Positions 44,699 through 53,139 are shown, numbered from the stretch's first letter. The stretch: DNA of 64,000 nt from JABAQJ01 sp046327745 (GCA_046327745.1 JAXLXV010000012.1:1-64000), one strand, 5' to 3'. Made by a program: numbers and translations. The notes: generated by a model not told the origin, from the letters alone.

Positions 44699-45397
44699 CT
44701 ATTCTCCCGTCTTCTCGCCGCCAGTCAGGCGAGCGCGCATGTCCACCGGCAAGTCCTCAAAGGCATCGGCGATCGACAGCTCCTCCATGGAGTACCGGGC
44801 TTCGGGGTTGGCGGCGAGCGCCTGACGCAGCTGCTCCGACCGCGAGAAGCGTCCCCGAAGGGGGAAGTTCTTTCTCAAGGGGAAGCCTTCCCGGTACTGC
44901 TCCCAGAGCAGGATGCGGCGAAGGTCTGGGTGGCCCTCGAAGACCACGCCGAACATGTCGTAGCATTCGCGCTCGAGCCAATCGGCGCCCTTGTACACGG
45001 GCCACACGCTCGGCACGCGCAACGCACCACCCGCCGACAGCTCCGCCTTCAGCCGCAGGAAGCGGCGATGCGGCAGTGAGCGCAGGTGCCAGACGACCTC
45101 AAACGGCATCTCCGCGTCGCGGTGCTCGACGGCGGTCACGTCTGACAAGTAGTCGTACTGTTCGGCGGCGTCATCGTGAAGGTACCGCACCACGTCGAGC
45201 ACGGCCGCCGGCTGCAACACCACCGTCGTCTCACCCCAGACCACGTGGGCGCGCACGAACGCCGCGGGAAAGCGTTCCTTGATGCGCTCCGCGGATGGGT
45301 TCATCGGGCCGCCGCGATGCGCGACCTGCTTGGGCGTCACAGGCGCGGGAGCACCTGGTGACGCACTGCCCGGATAAAGGATCGGGGGCTGGCTCAC
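44699..45397 (-). CDS. nuoC: NADH-quinone oxidoreductase subunit C
   Basis: 232 residues from a GTG at 45397 overlapping the nuoB stop; an ATG at 45304 would remove a Pro-rich 31-residue lead. YDYLSDVTAVEH and GADWLERECYDMFGVVFEGHPDLRRILLWEQYREGFPLRK are the signature of the 30-kDa subunit. It is a structural partner of NuoD at the arm junction. Confidence 0.97.
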   Translation of the reverse strand: MSQPPILYPGSASPGAPAPVTPKQVAHRGGPMNPSAERIKERFPAAFVRAHVVWGETTVVLQPAAVLDVVRYLHDDAAEQYDYLSDVTAVEHRDAEMPFEVVWHLRSLPHRRFLRLKAELSAGGALRVPSVWPVYKGADWLERECYDMFGVVFEGHPDLRRILLWEQYREGFPLRKNFPLRGRFSRSEQLRQALAANPEARYSMEELSIADAFEDLPVDMRARLTGGEKTGE

Positions 45398-46020
45398 AAG
45401 CCGGAGCGCGTTTGGTTCACGGAATTGCCGAACGGCTCCGACAGCTCGTCGATCACCGAGGGCGGGATGTACAGGTTGCTGGTGGGATCCGGCTCCATTT
45501 CGTGGCGCAGCGTCAGGTCGGACATTCGTTCGCGCTTGACCTTCTCCTGCAACATCAGGATGCCGTAGATCAAACCCTCAGGCCGCGGTGGGCACCCCGG
45601 CACGTACACGTCCACCGGAATGATGGTGTCGATGCCCTGTACCACCGCGTACGTGTCGAACATGCCGCCCGATGACGCGCAGGCGCCCATCGAAATCGCC
45701 CACTTGGGCTGCGGCATCTGCTGCCAGATGCGCCGGATCACGGGCGCCAGCTTGAACGGCACACGGCCAGCGCAGATCAGTACGTCGGCCTGGCGCGGAG
45801 AGAACGACATACGTTCCATTCCGAATCGCGCCAGGTCGAACCGGGAGGCCGCACTGGCCATGAATTCAATGGCGCAGCACGCCGTGCCAAATGGCATGGG
45901 CCATAGCGAATTGGCGCGCGCCCAATTGACCAGGAAATCCAAGCGCGTGGTCACCCAGCCTTCTTGCGACTGGGCGTCCACCGAGACGGCGTTAGGCTCC
46001 GTGCGAGGCGTCAGTCCCAC
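45394..46020 (-). CDS. nuoB: NADH-quinone oxidoreductase subunit B
   Basis: 208 residues from a GTG at 46020 that overlaps the nuoA stop; a longer upstream frame lies inside nuoA and is not NuoB-like. The N2 cluster ligands are the tandem Cys48-Cys49 (GTACCAIEFM), Cys114 (GACASSGG) and Cys143 (PGCPPRPE). N2 is the last cluster before the quinone. Confidence 0.98.
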   Translation of the reverse strand: MGLTPRTEPNAVSVDAQSQEGWVTTRLDFLVNWARANSLWPMPFGTACCAIEFMASAASRFDLARFGMERMSFSPRQADVLICAGRVPFKLAPVIRRIWQQMPQPKWAISMGACASSGGMFDTYAVVQGIDTIIPVDVYVPGCPPRPEGLIYGILMLQEKVKRERMSDLTLRHEMEPDPTSNLYIPPSVIDELSEPFGNSVNQTRSGL

Positions 46021-46415
46021 TGCAACGCTCCTTTCTTCCAGACGTAAACGAAGCCGACGAGCAAGATGAGGATGAACACCAACATCTCGCCCAGACCAAA
46101 AAACGACACCTGACCCGCCGGACACGCGCCTTGCGCCAACGTGACCGCACAGCTCAGCTGTTTGAAGAACACGGCCCACGGGATCATGAACACGGTCTCG
46201 ATGTCGAAGATGATGAACAACATCGCGACCATGTAGAACTTCACCGAGAAGCGCTCACGGGCATCGCCCAGTGGCGGGATGCCGGACTCATACGGTTGGT
46301 CTTTGACCGGCGACGGGCGGCGCCGGACGGTGAGGTGCGAGGCACCTACCATCAACACGGCGTTTAGTAAGACAAACCCGGCCAGGAGGAGGATTGGCAG
46401 GTACGTTCGGTCCAT
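46011..46415 (-). CDS. nuoA: NADH-quinone oxidoreductase subunit A
   Basis: 134 residues, three membrane helices. YESGIPPLGDARERFSVKFYMVAMLFIIFDIETVFMIPWAVFF is the diagnostic stretch with the conserved acidic residues. A short insert with two Cys (SCAVTLAQGACPAG) follows the second helix. It is the first gene of the complex I operon, behind a clear promoter. Confidence 0.97.
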   Translation of the reverse strand: MDRTYLPILLLAGFVLLNAVLMVGASHLTVRRRPSPVKDQPYESGIPPLGDARERFSVKFYMVAMLFIIFDIETVFMIPWAVFFKQLSCAVTLAQGACPAGQVSFFGLGEMLVFILILLVGFVYVWKKGALQWD

Positions 46416-46430
46416 CGCGCTCCCATGCTC

Positions 46431-46444
46431 GTGAAATAATTCAC
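46431..46444. promoter_or_regulatory. Palindrome GTGAA-N4-TTCAC in the nuo leader
   Basis: A perfect 5-base inverted repeat with an ATAA centre lies between the predicted nuo transcription start (about 46453) and the nuoA ATG. It could be an operator half-site pair or simply a small hairpin. One copy only. Confidence 0.25.
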
Positions 46445-46459
46445 TTGCGTAGCCGACAG

Positions 46460-46489
46460 AACTTATCCATCGCTGCCAAGGAGTGTCAA
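46460..46489 (-). promoter_or_regulatory. Sigma-70-type promoter of the nuo operon
   Basis: Minus strand: perfect -35 TTGACA (46484-46489), 18-base spacer, -10 TAAGTT (46460-46465). The predicted leader is about 38 bases. A second TAAGTTTGTGC element at about 46501-46511 could be an additional upstream promoter. The 221-base nuo/dcd gap contains no gene. Confidence 0.65.
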
Positions 46490-46560
46490 CGGACGCACAC
46501 GCACAAACTTACGACAACTTGACGGCGATCAATTCGCGCCTGAAAAACGTGCGGTCGCCG

Positions 46561-46589
46561 TTCACACCCGTGCCCTGCTTCGCTATGTT
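46561..46589 (+). promoter_or_regulatory. Candidate promoter of dcd
   Basis: Plus strand: TTCACA (46561-46566), 17-base spacer, TATGTT (46584-46589), about 48 bases before the dcd ATG. Divergent from the nuo promoter with roughly 70 bases between the two -35 boxes. Confidence 0.45.
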
Positions 46590-46636
46590 CCTCGCCCGCA
46601 AAATCCCGCCCTCTTTCTACTGCCAACCATCACGCC

Positions 46637-47188
46637 ATGAGCATCCAAAACGATCGCTGGATTACCGAAATGGCGACCAAGCACGGCATGATCGAGCCCT
46701 TCGAATCCAGCCAAGTGCGCTCGGGGGTTATCTCGTATGGCGTCAGTTCGTACGGCTACGATATGCGCGTGGCGCGAGAGTTCAGGATCTTCACTAACGT
46801 CTTGAGCTCGGTGGTCGATCCCAAGCAGTTCGATCCGCGATCGTTCGTAGAATTCGAAGGAGATGTATGCATCGTTCCTCCGAATTCATTTGCACTTGCA
46901 CGCTCTGTGGAATACTTCCGCATCCCACGGGACGTGGTGACGATCACCGTGGGGAAATCCACCTACGCGCGCTGCGGAATCATCACGAACGTCACCCCCT
47001 TTGAACCTGAGTGGGAGGGACACGTGACGCTGGAGATCTCGAACACCACTCCTCTGCCAGCGAAGATCTACGCCAACGAGGGGATTGCGCAGGTGCTCTT
47101 CTTGCGCGGCGAACCGCCCCTCGTGAGCTACAAGGACAAGCAGGGAAAGTATCAGGGGCAAAAGGGCGTCACCCTTCCCCGCCTATAG
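46637..47188 (+). CDS. dcd: dCTP deaminase
   Basis: 183 residues, the only plus-strand gene here. SSYGYDMRVAREFRIFTN, FALARSVEYFRIPRDVVTITVGKSTYARCGIITNVTPFEPEWEGHVTLEISNT and the C-terminal closing segment are the Dcd trimer signature, with the catalytic Glu in GHVTLEISN. It converts dCTP to dUTP for dTMP synthesis; whether it is the bifunctional form making dUMP cannot be decided by eye. It converges with the plug-domain gene, 21 bases apart, with no clear terminator between. Confidence 0.96.
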   Translation: MSIQNDRWITEMATKHGMIEPFESSQVRSGVISYGVSSYGYDMRVAREFRIFTNVLSSVVDPKQFDPRSFVEFEGDVCIVPPNSFALARSVEYFRIPRDVVTITVGKSTYARCGIITNVTPFEPEWEGHVTLEISNTTPLPAKIYANEGIAQVLFLRGEPPLVSYKDKQGKYQGQKGVTLPRL

Positions 47189-47209
47189 GAGTCAGGGCTC
47201 GGCGGGCAG

Positions 47210-48673
47210 TCACTTCGGCACACGTATCTTCGCTCGCGCGCGACCTCGATTCGTCCACAGCACGATCGCGCCGCAATCGCTTGCCGTGTAAAACTCCGGC
47301 GGGACGTCGACGGCGTGCGTGTACACTTCGATGCCTTCAATATCCGACGGCCAGGCCCAGATATCGACGTTGGACTCACCGTCTCCTGAACTCCCCAGTC
47401 CGCTCCCGAAGCGAAGCCGGTCGACGTATACCGCGGGAAGACAAGGTAGACCATCACCCCCACGCATCGTGACGACCTGCCCGAAGCCGGCGGACTGCGC
47501 AAACACGCCCATGATGCCCTGCAAGTAGTCGGAGACGAACATGCCGGCCCGCTTCTCGATGTCCTCGCGAAGGATGAATCTGCCGAGCGAAGCCTTCCGA
47601 CGGCGTTCGAAGCCGGTGAGGTCGCTGGAGTAGCCACGTGTGGCGGTGACCCGTACCGTGTCCAGATAGTGTTTGGTGCTGGTCATGGTCACTTCGATGG
47701 GTGGCGGCACGGCATCGACGCTCAGGTCCACGTTCCGGCGTTCGGGCACGAAGCCTAACGCCAGCACTTCCAGCGTGTGTGATCCCGCCGGCAGCTGCGC
47801 CAACGCAAAGCCCCCGCGTTCGTCGCTGACGCCTCGCGATCGCGCCCCAGCCACACGCACTTGGGCCCCGACGATCGGTTGTCCGTTCGTTCCGATGACG
47901 CGTCCTTGCAGTCGCGAGGGCCCGGCGCGTTCCGCGCCCTTGGCGGTGTCGCTCCCAGCTCCCGCGGGCGCGGTCGACGGGCCGACATAGAGTTCCCGGT
48001 GCACGATGGACCGCCACGGAATCTGCTGCAGCAGCAGTCCACTGGAATCCTCACGGCTCGCGGCGCGCACCAGGAGGTCGACGCCAACCGGCAGGTTGCA
48101 CACGGCGAACCAACCGATGGCATTGGTCCTCGCTTCCAGCGTAGGAGTCGTGCGCTGCACACGGCGACCGTCTAGCACCAACTCCGTCCAGCGCACGCTG
48201 ACCGACGCGTTAGGCACGGCCCGGTCGTCGCGTGCGCTCCGCACATGCCCGAGGAATAGGGCGGCGGAGTCACCCAGACTCCCTGCGGGGCAGATCGCTC
48301 CGATCAACTCGCCGGCGGTGGGGGTGCCAAGATCCAGGCGAGTCTTTCGGCCCGGACGAACGGTCGTTCGGACGACGGGGGACTCGATACCCAAGGAGTC
48401 GAGTAGTGGATGTCGGAACGCTGCCAGGTAGATACCGGCTGGGACCGAATCGACGAGAAAGCGTCCCCCCGTCGCAACGCGCGCGGTGAATGTACGGCGG
48501 ACGTCGGACGAATCGGACACCAGCTGAACGATGGCGCCGTCCAGCATCTGGCCGCTGATTCGATCGATGACTCGGCCTTCGACGGTCGCCGTCGGGATCG
48601 GCACCTGCGCCGCCGTACTGCGGGCAGCGACGCCAGCTAGACAGCCAATGATCCCCAAGGCTCCGAGTCGCAT
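47210..48673 (-). CDS. Secreted protein with carboxypeptidase-regulatory-like domains and a TonB-plug domain
   Basis: 487 residues from the ATG at 48673. A signal peptide ends near residue 22 (STAA). Residues 28-110 and 254-330 are CarboxypepD_reg-like beta-sandwich domains (EGRVIDRISGQMLDGAIVQL and QGRVIGTNGQPIVGAQVRV), with a third similar region between. Residues about 355-475 resemble a TonB receptor plug (LREDIEKRAGMFVSDYLQGI, PAVYVDRL, DIEGIEVYT, CGAIVLWT). There is no beta-barrel after it. Such barrel-less plug proteins are frequent in Gemmatimonadota. It would be in the periplasm or outer membrane; ligand unknown. It follows sdhB by 55 bases. Confidence 0.82.
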   Translation of the reverse strand: MRLGALGIIGCLAGVAARSTAAQVPIPTATVEGRVIDRISGQMLDGAIVQLVSDSSDVRRTFTARVATGGRFLVDSVPAGIYLAAFRHPLLDSLGIESPVVRTTVRPGRKTRLDLGTPTAGELIGAICPAGSLGDSAALFLGHVRSARDDRAVPNASVSVRWTELVLDGRRVQRTTPTLEARTNAIGWFAVCNLPVGVDLLVRAASREDSSGLLLQQIPWRSIVHRELYVGPSTAPAGAGSDTAKGAERAGPSRLQGRVIGTNGQPIVGAQVRVAGARSRGVSDERGGFALAQLPAGSHTLEVLALGFVPERRNVDLSVDAVPPPIEVTMTSTKHYLDTVRVTATRGYSSDLTGFERRRKASLGRFILREDIEKRAGMFVSDYLQGIMGVFAQSAGFGQVVTMRGGDGLPCLPAVYVDRLRFGSGLGSSGDGESNVDIWAWPSDIEGIEVYTHAVDVPPEFYTASDCGAIVLWTNRGRARAKIRVPK

Positions 48674-48728
48674 GCCCCTCCGCGAACCGTTGTCCAACGA
48701 CCCCGCGCGGATGTGGGAGGTGTCGCCC

Positions 48729-49502
48729 CTACCCGCCGTCCCCCGCCGACCGTTCCTCGCGTTCAAAGAGCGCGGCTGTCAGGTAGTCGCGATTCATCCG
48801 AGAGATCTCGTCTATGGAGATGCCCTTCGGGCAGGCCTCCTGACACTCGCCGAACAGTGTACAGCTCCCAAAGTGCTCGAGGTCCATTTGCGCGACCATC
48901 TTCAGCGCCCGACGATATCGCTCGGGTTGGCCCTGCGGGAGGTGTCCCAAGTGCGAGACTTTGGCTGCCGTGAAGAGCGACGCACTCCCGTTTGGGCAAG
49001 CGGCGACGCAGGCACCGCAACCAATGCAGGCCGCCGCGTCCATGGCCGCATCCGCGTCCGTCTTGGGGATGGGCAATCCGTTCGCGTCCTGGGCATTGCC
49101 GGTCGCGACGGAAACGTATCCGCCCGCTTGGATGATGCGATCGAACGCGCTGCGGTCCACGCACAAGTCGCGCAAGACGGGGAATGCACTGGCTCGCCAC
49201 GGTTCGATCGTGAGCGTGTCACCATCCTTGAACGATCGCATGTGCAGCTGGCAGGTGGTCGTGGCCTTCATGGGGCCATGCGCCACGCCATTGATGAACA
49301 TGCCGCACATGCCGCAAATGCCCTCACGGCAGTCGTGATCGAAAGCGATTGGTGCCTCACCCTTCTCCGTCAGCTGCTCGTTCACGACGTCGAGCATCTC
49401 GAGAAAGGACATGTCCGGAGAAACGTCCGACGCTTCGTAGGTCATGAAACGTCCGGCGGCCGTGGGTGACGCCTGTCGCCAGACCTTGAGAGTCACGCGC
49501 AT
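48729..49502 (-). CDS. sdhB: Succinate dehydrogenase/fumarate reductase iron-sulfur subunit
   Basis: 257 residues from the ATG at 49502, two bases after the sdhA stop. All cluster ligands are seen: 2Fe-2S Cys58, 63, 66, 84; first ferredoxin motif Cys159, 162, 165, 169; second Cys214, 220, 224. In the 159 motif (CIGCGACVAACP) four Cys are present. It carries electrons from SdhA to the quinone site in SdhC. Confidence 0.97.
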   Translation of the reverse strand: MRVTLKVWRQASPTAAGRFMTYEASDVSPDMSFLEMLDVVNEQLTEKGEAPIAFDHDCREGICGMCGMFINGVAHGPMKATTTCQLHMRSFKDGDTLTIEPWRASAFPVLRDLCVDRSAFDRIIQAGGYVSVATGNAQDANGLPIPKTDADAAMDAAACIGCGACVAACPNGSASLFTAAKVSHLGHLPQGQPERYRRALKMVAQMDLEHFGSCTLFGECQEACPKGISIDEISRMNRDYLTAALFEREERSAGDGG

Positions 49503-49504
49503 GG

Positions 49505-51418
49505 TCACTTGTAGCTCCGGGTTGCGAGATGGACGTTCTCGAACTGGAGCGGTTCCTTGTGCATAACGGGTGTACGGTTGTCGCCTTGGTACTCCCACGC
49601 GCCGACGTAGGCAAAGCGGGAGTCGTCGCGTTGGGCCTCGCCGTCTGGCGTCTGGTGTTCGGTGCGGAAGTGGCCGCCGCACGACTCTTCGCGATGGAGC
49701 GCGTCGCGACACATCAGTTCCGCCAACTCCATGAAATCGGCGACCCGGGCGGCATTCTCCAGTGACTGGTTGAGTTCGTTGCCGCTGCCGGGCACCGTGA
49801 CGTTCTCCCAAAATTCCTGGCGAAGTTCGGGGATGCGCTGCAACGCGGCCTGCAAGCCAGCGGCGTCCCGGGCCATGCCACATTTGTCCCACATCACCCG
49901 GCCAAGCTCGCGATGGAACGACTGCACCGTGCGCTTGCCCTTAATGCCTAACAAGCGCTGGGTGCGCTGCGACACCTCACGCTCCGCGGCGACCACCTCC
50001 GGTGCGTCGCTCCCCACCGGCTCGAACGTGTTGGACGCGAGGTAGTGGCCGAGGGTGTACGGGATGACGAAATAGCCGTCGGCCAGTCCCTGCATGAGGG
50101 CGCTGGCGCCCAGGCGGTTGGCGCCATGGTCCGAGAAGTTTGCTTCGCCAAGCACGTGCAGACCCGGGATCGTACTCATGAGGTTGTAGTCCACCCACAG
50201 GCCGCCCATGGTGTAGTGGACGGCAGGATAGATCCGCATGGGTACGCGGTACGGGTCCTCGTCGGTGATCCGCTGGTACATCTCGAAGAGATTGCCGTAG
50301 CGCTCGCGGATCTTGTCTTCCCCTAGACGGCGGATGGCGTCGGCAAAGTCCAGATACACGCCCAGACCGCCAGGTCCAACGCCTCGCCCGTCGTCGCAGG
50401 CTTCCTTGGCTGCACGCGAGGCGATGTCGCGTGGCGAGAGGTTGCCAAAGGACGGATACTTGCGCTCCAGGTAGTAATCGCGCTCCGCCTCAGGGATTTG
50501 CCCCGGCGCGCGCGAGTCGCCTTGCGTCTTCGGTACCCACACCCGGCCATCGTTCCGGAGCGACTCGGACATCAGTGTCAACTTGGACTGATAGTGACCG
50601 CTCTGCGGGATGCATGTCGGATGGATCTGCGTGAAGCAGGGGTTGCCAAATGCGGCCCCGCGCTTGTAGGCACGCCAGATGGCCGTGGTGTTCGATCCCT
50701 TCGCGTTCGTCGACAGGTAGAACACGTTGCCGTAGCCGCCGGTGGCCAGGACCACCGCGTGCCCCACGTGCGAGGTGATCGCCCCAGTGACCAGGTCCCG
50801 AACCACAATCCCGCGCGCTTTGCCGTTCACGATGATCACGTCGAGCATTTCGGTGCGTGGGAACATCGTCACGCCGCCCTTGGCGATCTCCTTCTCCAGC
50901 GCTTGGTAGGCGCCTAGCAACAGCTGTTGCCCCGTTTGCCCACGTGCGTAGAACGTCCGCGAAACCTGCGCACCGCCGAACGACCGGTTCGCGAGGAGTC
51001 CGCCGTAATCACGCGCGAAGGGTACACCCTGCGCCACACACTGATCGATGATGTTCACCGAGATCTGCGCCAACCGGTACACGTTGGCCTCGCGGGCGCG
51101 AAAGTCCCCACCCTTCACGGTGTCGTAAAAGAGCCGCCAGATCGAATCGCCATCATTCTGATAATTCTTGGCGGCGTTGATCCCACCTTGCGCGGCAATC
51201 GAGTGCGCGCGGCGCGGCGAGTCCTGGAAACAGAAGCAGGAGACCTGGTAGCCGAGCTCGGACAGCGTGGCCGCGGCTGATGCACCAGCCAACCCTGACC
51301 CAACCACCAAAACTTGGTATTTCCGCTTGTTGGCGGGATTCACCAGCTTCATTTCGAAGCGGTGCGTGTCCCATTTGTCTTTCAGGGGGCCGGACGGGGC
51401 GTTCGATCGGAGTTCCAT
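49505..51418 (-). CDS. sdhA: Succinate dehydrogenase/fumarate reductase flavoprotein subunit
   Basis: 637 residues. FAD site VVGSGLAGASAA (38-49) and the covalent-flavin His72 in RRAHSIAAQGGINAAKNYQNDGDS. HPTCIPQSG and PVHYTMGGLWVDYNL-like segments form the active site, followed by GLHVLGEANFSDHGANRLGASALMQG. The sequence style is that of the Bacteroidetes/epsilonproteobacterial group whose partner is a single di-heme cytochrome b, which agrees with the sdhC next to it. Direction in vivo (oxidation or fumarate reduction) cannot be set from sequence. Confidence 0.97.
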   Translation of the reverse strand: MELRSNAPSGPLKDKWDTHRFEMKLVNPANKRKYQVLVVGSGLAGASAAATLSELGYQVSCFCFQDSPRRAHSIAAQGGINAAKNYQNDGDSIWRLFYDTVKGGDFRAREANVYRLAQISVNIIDQCVAQGVPFARDYGGLLANRSFGGAQVSRTFYARGQTGQQLLLGAYQALEKEIAKGGVTMFPRTEMLDVIIVNGKARGIVVRDLVTGAITSHVGHAVVLATGGYGNVFYLSTNAKGSNTTAIWRAYKRGAAFGNPCFTQIHPTCIPQSGHYQSKLTLMSESLRNDGRVWVPKTQGDSRAPGQIPEAERDYYLERKYPSFGNLSPRDIASRAAKEACDDGRGVGPGGLGVYLDFADAIRRLGEDKIRERYGNLFEMYQRITDEDPYRVPMRIYPAVHYTMGGLWVDYNLMSTIPGLHVLGEANFSDHGANRLGASALMQGLADGYFVIPYTLGHYLASNTFEPVGSDAPEVVAAEREVSQRTQRLLGIKGKRTVQSFHRELGRVMWDKCGMARDAAGLQAALQRIPELRQEFWENVTVPGSGNELNQSLENAARVADFMELAELMCRDALHREESCGGHFRTEHQTPDGEAQRDDSRFAYVGAWEYQGDNRTPVMHKEPLQFENVHLATRSYK

Positions 51419-51420
51419 GC

Positions 51421-52152
51421 CTAACGGTTCGATACGGTGAATGCGGTGGTCTCATCAGCCGGCCGGATCAACCCGGTCAGCACGCCAATGGGTACCGCGG
51501 AAAAACCGAGCCAAAGGGCGATCGCCAACAAGGTCGCCACCGGCCGCACAAAGGGGTTCGCTTTCGGACGTGCCAAGCCCAGCGTCCGAATCGAGCTCCA
51601 CGCGCCGTGATAGAGGTGCAGACCGACCACCACCATCATCACCAAGTAAAACGCCGCCATGCCCTTCTGTGTGGTGAACGCGCTCACGAGGTTGGCGTAG
51701 GGATTTCCTTCGGCGAAGCCCGGAAGGAGTGTCCCGGTCGTGAAATGCAGCAGGTGGATGACAATAAAGAGTGCGACCAGCACGCTGAACCATCGGATGG
51801 TGCGCGACGCAATCGTCGACGTCTGGCTCTGTCGCCGATCGTAACCGACCGGACGTGCCTGCGCGCTGATCCTCGTCAGCTGATACGCCGACGTGGCGTG
51901 CAAGATTACGGACACCAGCAGTACCACTCGCGCTGGCCAGAGCAGCTCTGGGGTCGCATGGAGGAACCGCGAGTAGGTATTGATGCCGTCTGGGCCAAGG
52001 TACGCCATGAGGTTGGCGGTCATGTGCGTGACCAGAAAGCCCGCCATAATCAACCCAGTCGCCGCCATGACGATTTTCTTGCCGACTGTCGACGCCCAGA
52101 ACTGCGCGGCGGCTCCTCGACGGACAGCAGTAGGCGCTACACTCGATGCCAT
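51421..52152 (-). CDS. sdhC: Succinate dehydrogenase cytochrome b subunit, single-subunit type
   Basis: 243 residues with five membrane helices: KKIVMAATGLIMAGFLVTHM, LLWPARVVLLVSVILHATSAY, WFSVLVALFIVIHLLHF, AAFYLVMMVVVGLHLYHGAW, and PVATLLAIALWLGFSAVPIGVL. His residues in four of these helices are placed to bind two hemes. This is the SdhC type used by menaquinone-dependent succinate dehydrogenases, in line with the mqn genes in the window. Its stop TAG lies inside a CGTTAGGC octamer just before the sdhA ATG. Confidence 0.95.
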   Translation of the reverse strand: MASSVAPTAVRRGAAAQFWASTVGKKIVMAATGLIMAGFLVTHMTANLMAYLGPDGINTYSRFLHATPELLWPARVVLLVSVILHATSAYQLTRISAQARPVGYDRRQSQTSTIASRTIRWFSVLVALFIVIHLLHFTTGTLLPGFAEGNPYANLVSAFTTQKGMAAFYLVMMVVVGLHLYHGAWSSIRTLGLARPKANPFVRPVATLLAIALWLGFSAVPIGVLTGLIRPADETTAFTVSNR

Positions 52153-52173
52153 TGCCCTTCCGGAAGATTGTCA

Positions 52174-52204
52174 ATCGGGGCGCGGCAGTGCGCCGCGCCC
52201 CGAT
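52174..52204 (-). terminator. Perfect stem-loop between mdh and sdhC
   Basis: A 13-base perfect inverted repeat (ATCGGGGCGCGGC, five-base loop, GCCGCGCCCCGAT) starts about six bases after the mdh stop. The bases following on the minus strand (TTGACAATCTT) are only partly T-rich. It may be a terminator, a partial attenuator, or an RNA-stabilising hairpin. Confidence 0.55.
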
Positions 52205-52209
52205 GGGTT

Positions 52210-53139
52210 CTAGAGACTCAACTTGCTCATGGGTTCACGCACGGCGTCCGCGCTCTTGCCCAGCGCAACGCGCTCCGCCGGCGTCAGCTCAACCTCCAGC
52301 ACCTTCTCCAAGCCTCCGCGACCGAGCTTGCACGGAACGCCCAGGAATAGGCCCGACAGGCCGTACTCACCTTCCAGCCAAGCGGCGCATGGGAGGACGC
52401 GCTTTTGGTCGTGCACGATGGCTTCCGCCATCTGAACAGCGCCGGCCGACGGCGCGTAGTACGCCGAGCCCGTCTTCAGGTACCCCACGATCTCAGCTCC
52501 GCCATTTCGCGTCCGATCCACGATCTTGTCCAGCGTCCCGCGATCCAGCAGCTGAGTCACCGGGATGCCGCTGACGGTGGTGTAGGAAATCAACGGAACC
52601 ATGGTGTCGCCGTGGCCGCCCAGTACCATGGCTTGGATATCGCGCACCGACACATCCATTGCCTCGGCCAGGAATGCGCGATAGCGGGCCGTGTCCAGTA
52701 CGCCGGCCATGCCAATCACGCGATTCTTCGGAAATCCGGTGACGCTCTTGGCCACGTGACACATCACGTCGAGCGGGTTCGACACGACGATGATGATGGC
52801 GTTAGGCGATGAGCGTTTGATCTGCTCAGAGACCGACTTCACGATCCCAGCGTTGGTGTTCATGAGGTCGTCCCGCGACATGCCCGGCTTGCGCGCAATG
52901 CCTGCCGTGACGATGACGATCTCCGACCCTTCGGTCTCCTCGTAGCCGTTCGTGCCGATGATTCGGGAGTCGTACAGCTCAATCGGCGCGGACTGCCACT
53001 GGTCGAGCCCCTTCCCTTGCGGAACGCCTTCCACGACGTCCACCAGGATGACCTTTTTTGCAAGTTCCTTCTCGGCGACGCGCTGAGCAGCGGTGGCGCC
53101 CACGTTGCCCGCGCCAACGACCGTGATCTTATTGACCAT
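52210..53139 (-). CDS. mdh: Malate dehydrogenase
   Basis: 309 residues from the ATG at 53139. NKITVVGAGNVGATAAQRVAEKE is the NAD fold, TAGIARKPGMSRDDLMNTNAGI the substrate-binding mobile loop with Arg pair, and MVLGGHGDTMVPL the catalytic His. This belongs to the LDH-like MDH group common in Bacteroidetes and Gemmatimonadota-like lineages. It oxidises malate to oxaloacetate; with sdhCAB and sucCD it covers three TCA steps in the window. Confidence 0.97.
   Translation of the reverse strand: MVNKITVVGAGNVGATAAQRVAEKELAKKVILVDVVEGVPQGKGLDQWQSAPIELYDSRIIGTNGYEETEGSEIVIVTAGIARKPGMSRDDLMNTNAGIVKSVSEQIKRSSPNAIIIVVSNPLDVMCHVAKSVTGFPKNRVIGMAGVLDTARYRAFLAEAMDVSVRDIQAMVLGGHGDTMVPLISYTTVSGIPVTQLLDRGTLDKIVDRTRNGGAEIVGYLKTGSAYYAPSAGAVQMAEAIVHDQKRVLPCAAWLEGEYGLSGLFLGVPCKLGRGGLEKVLEVELTPAERVALGKSADAVREPMSKLSL

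Noticed and set aside
47189..47209. Bidirectional terminator between dcd and the plug-domain gene
   Set aside because: The 21-base convergent gap has no inverted repeat or T-run.
52166..52173. TTGACA just upstream of sdhC as a promoter -35
   Set aside because: It lies only about 20 bases before the ATG, so its -10 would fall inside the coding region with no good match.
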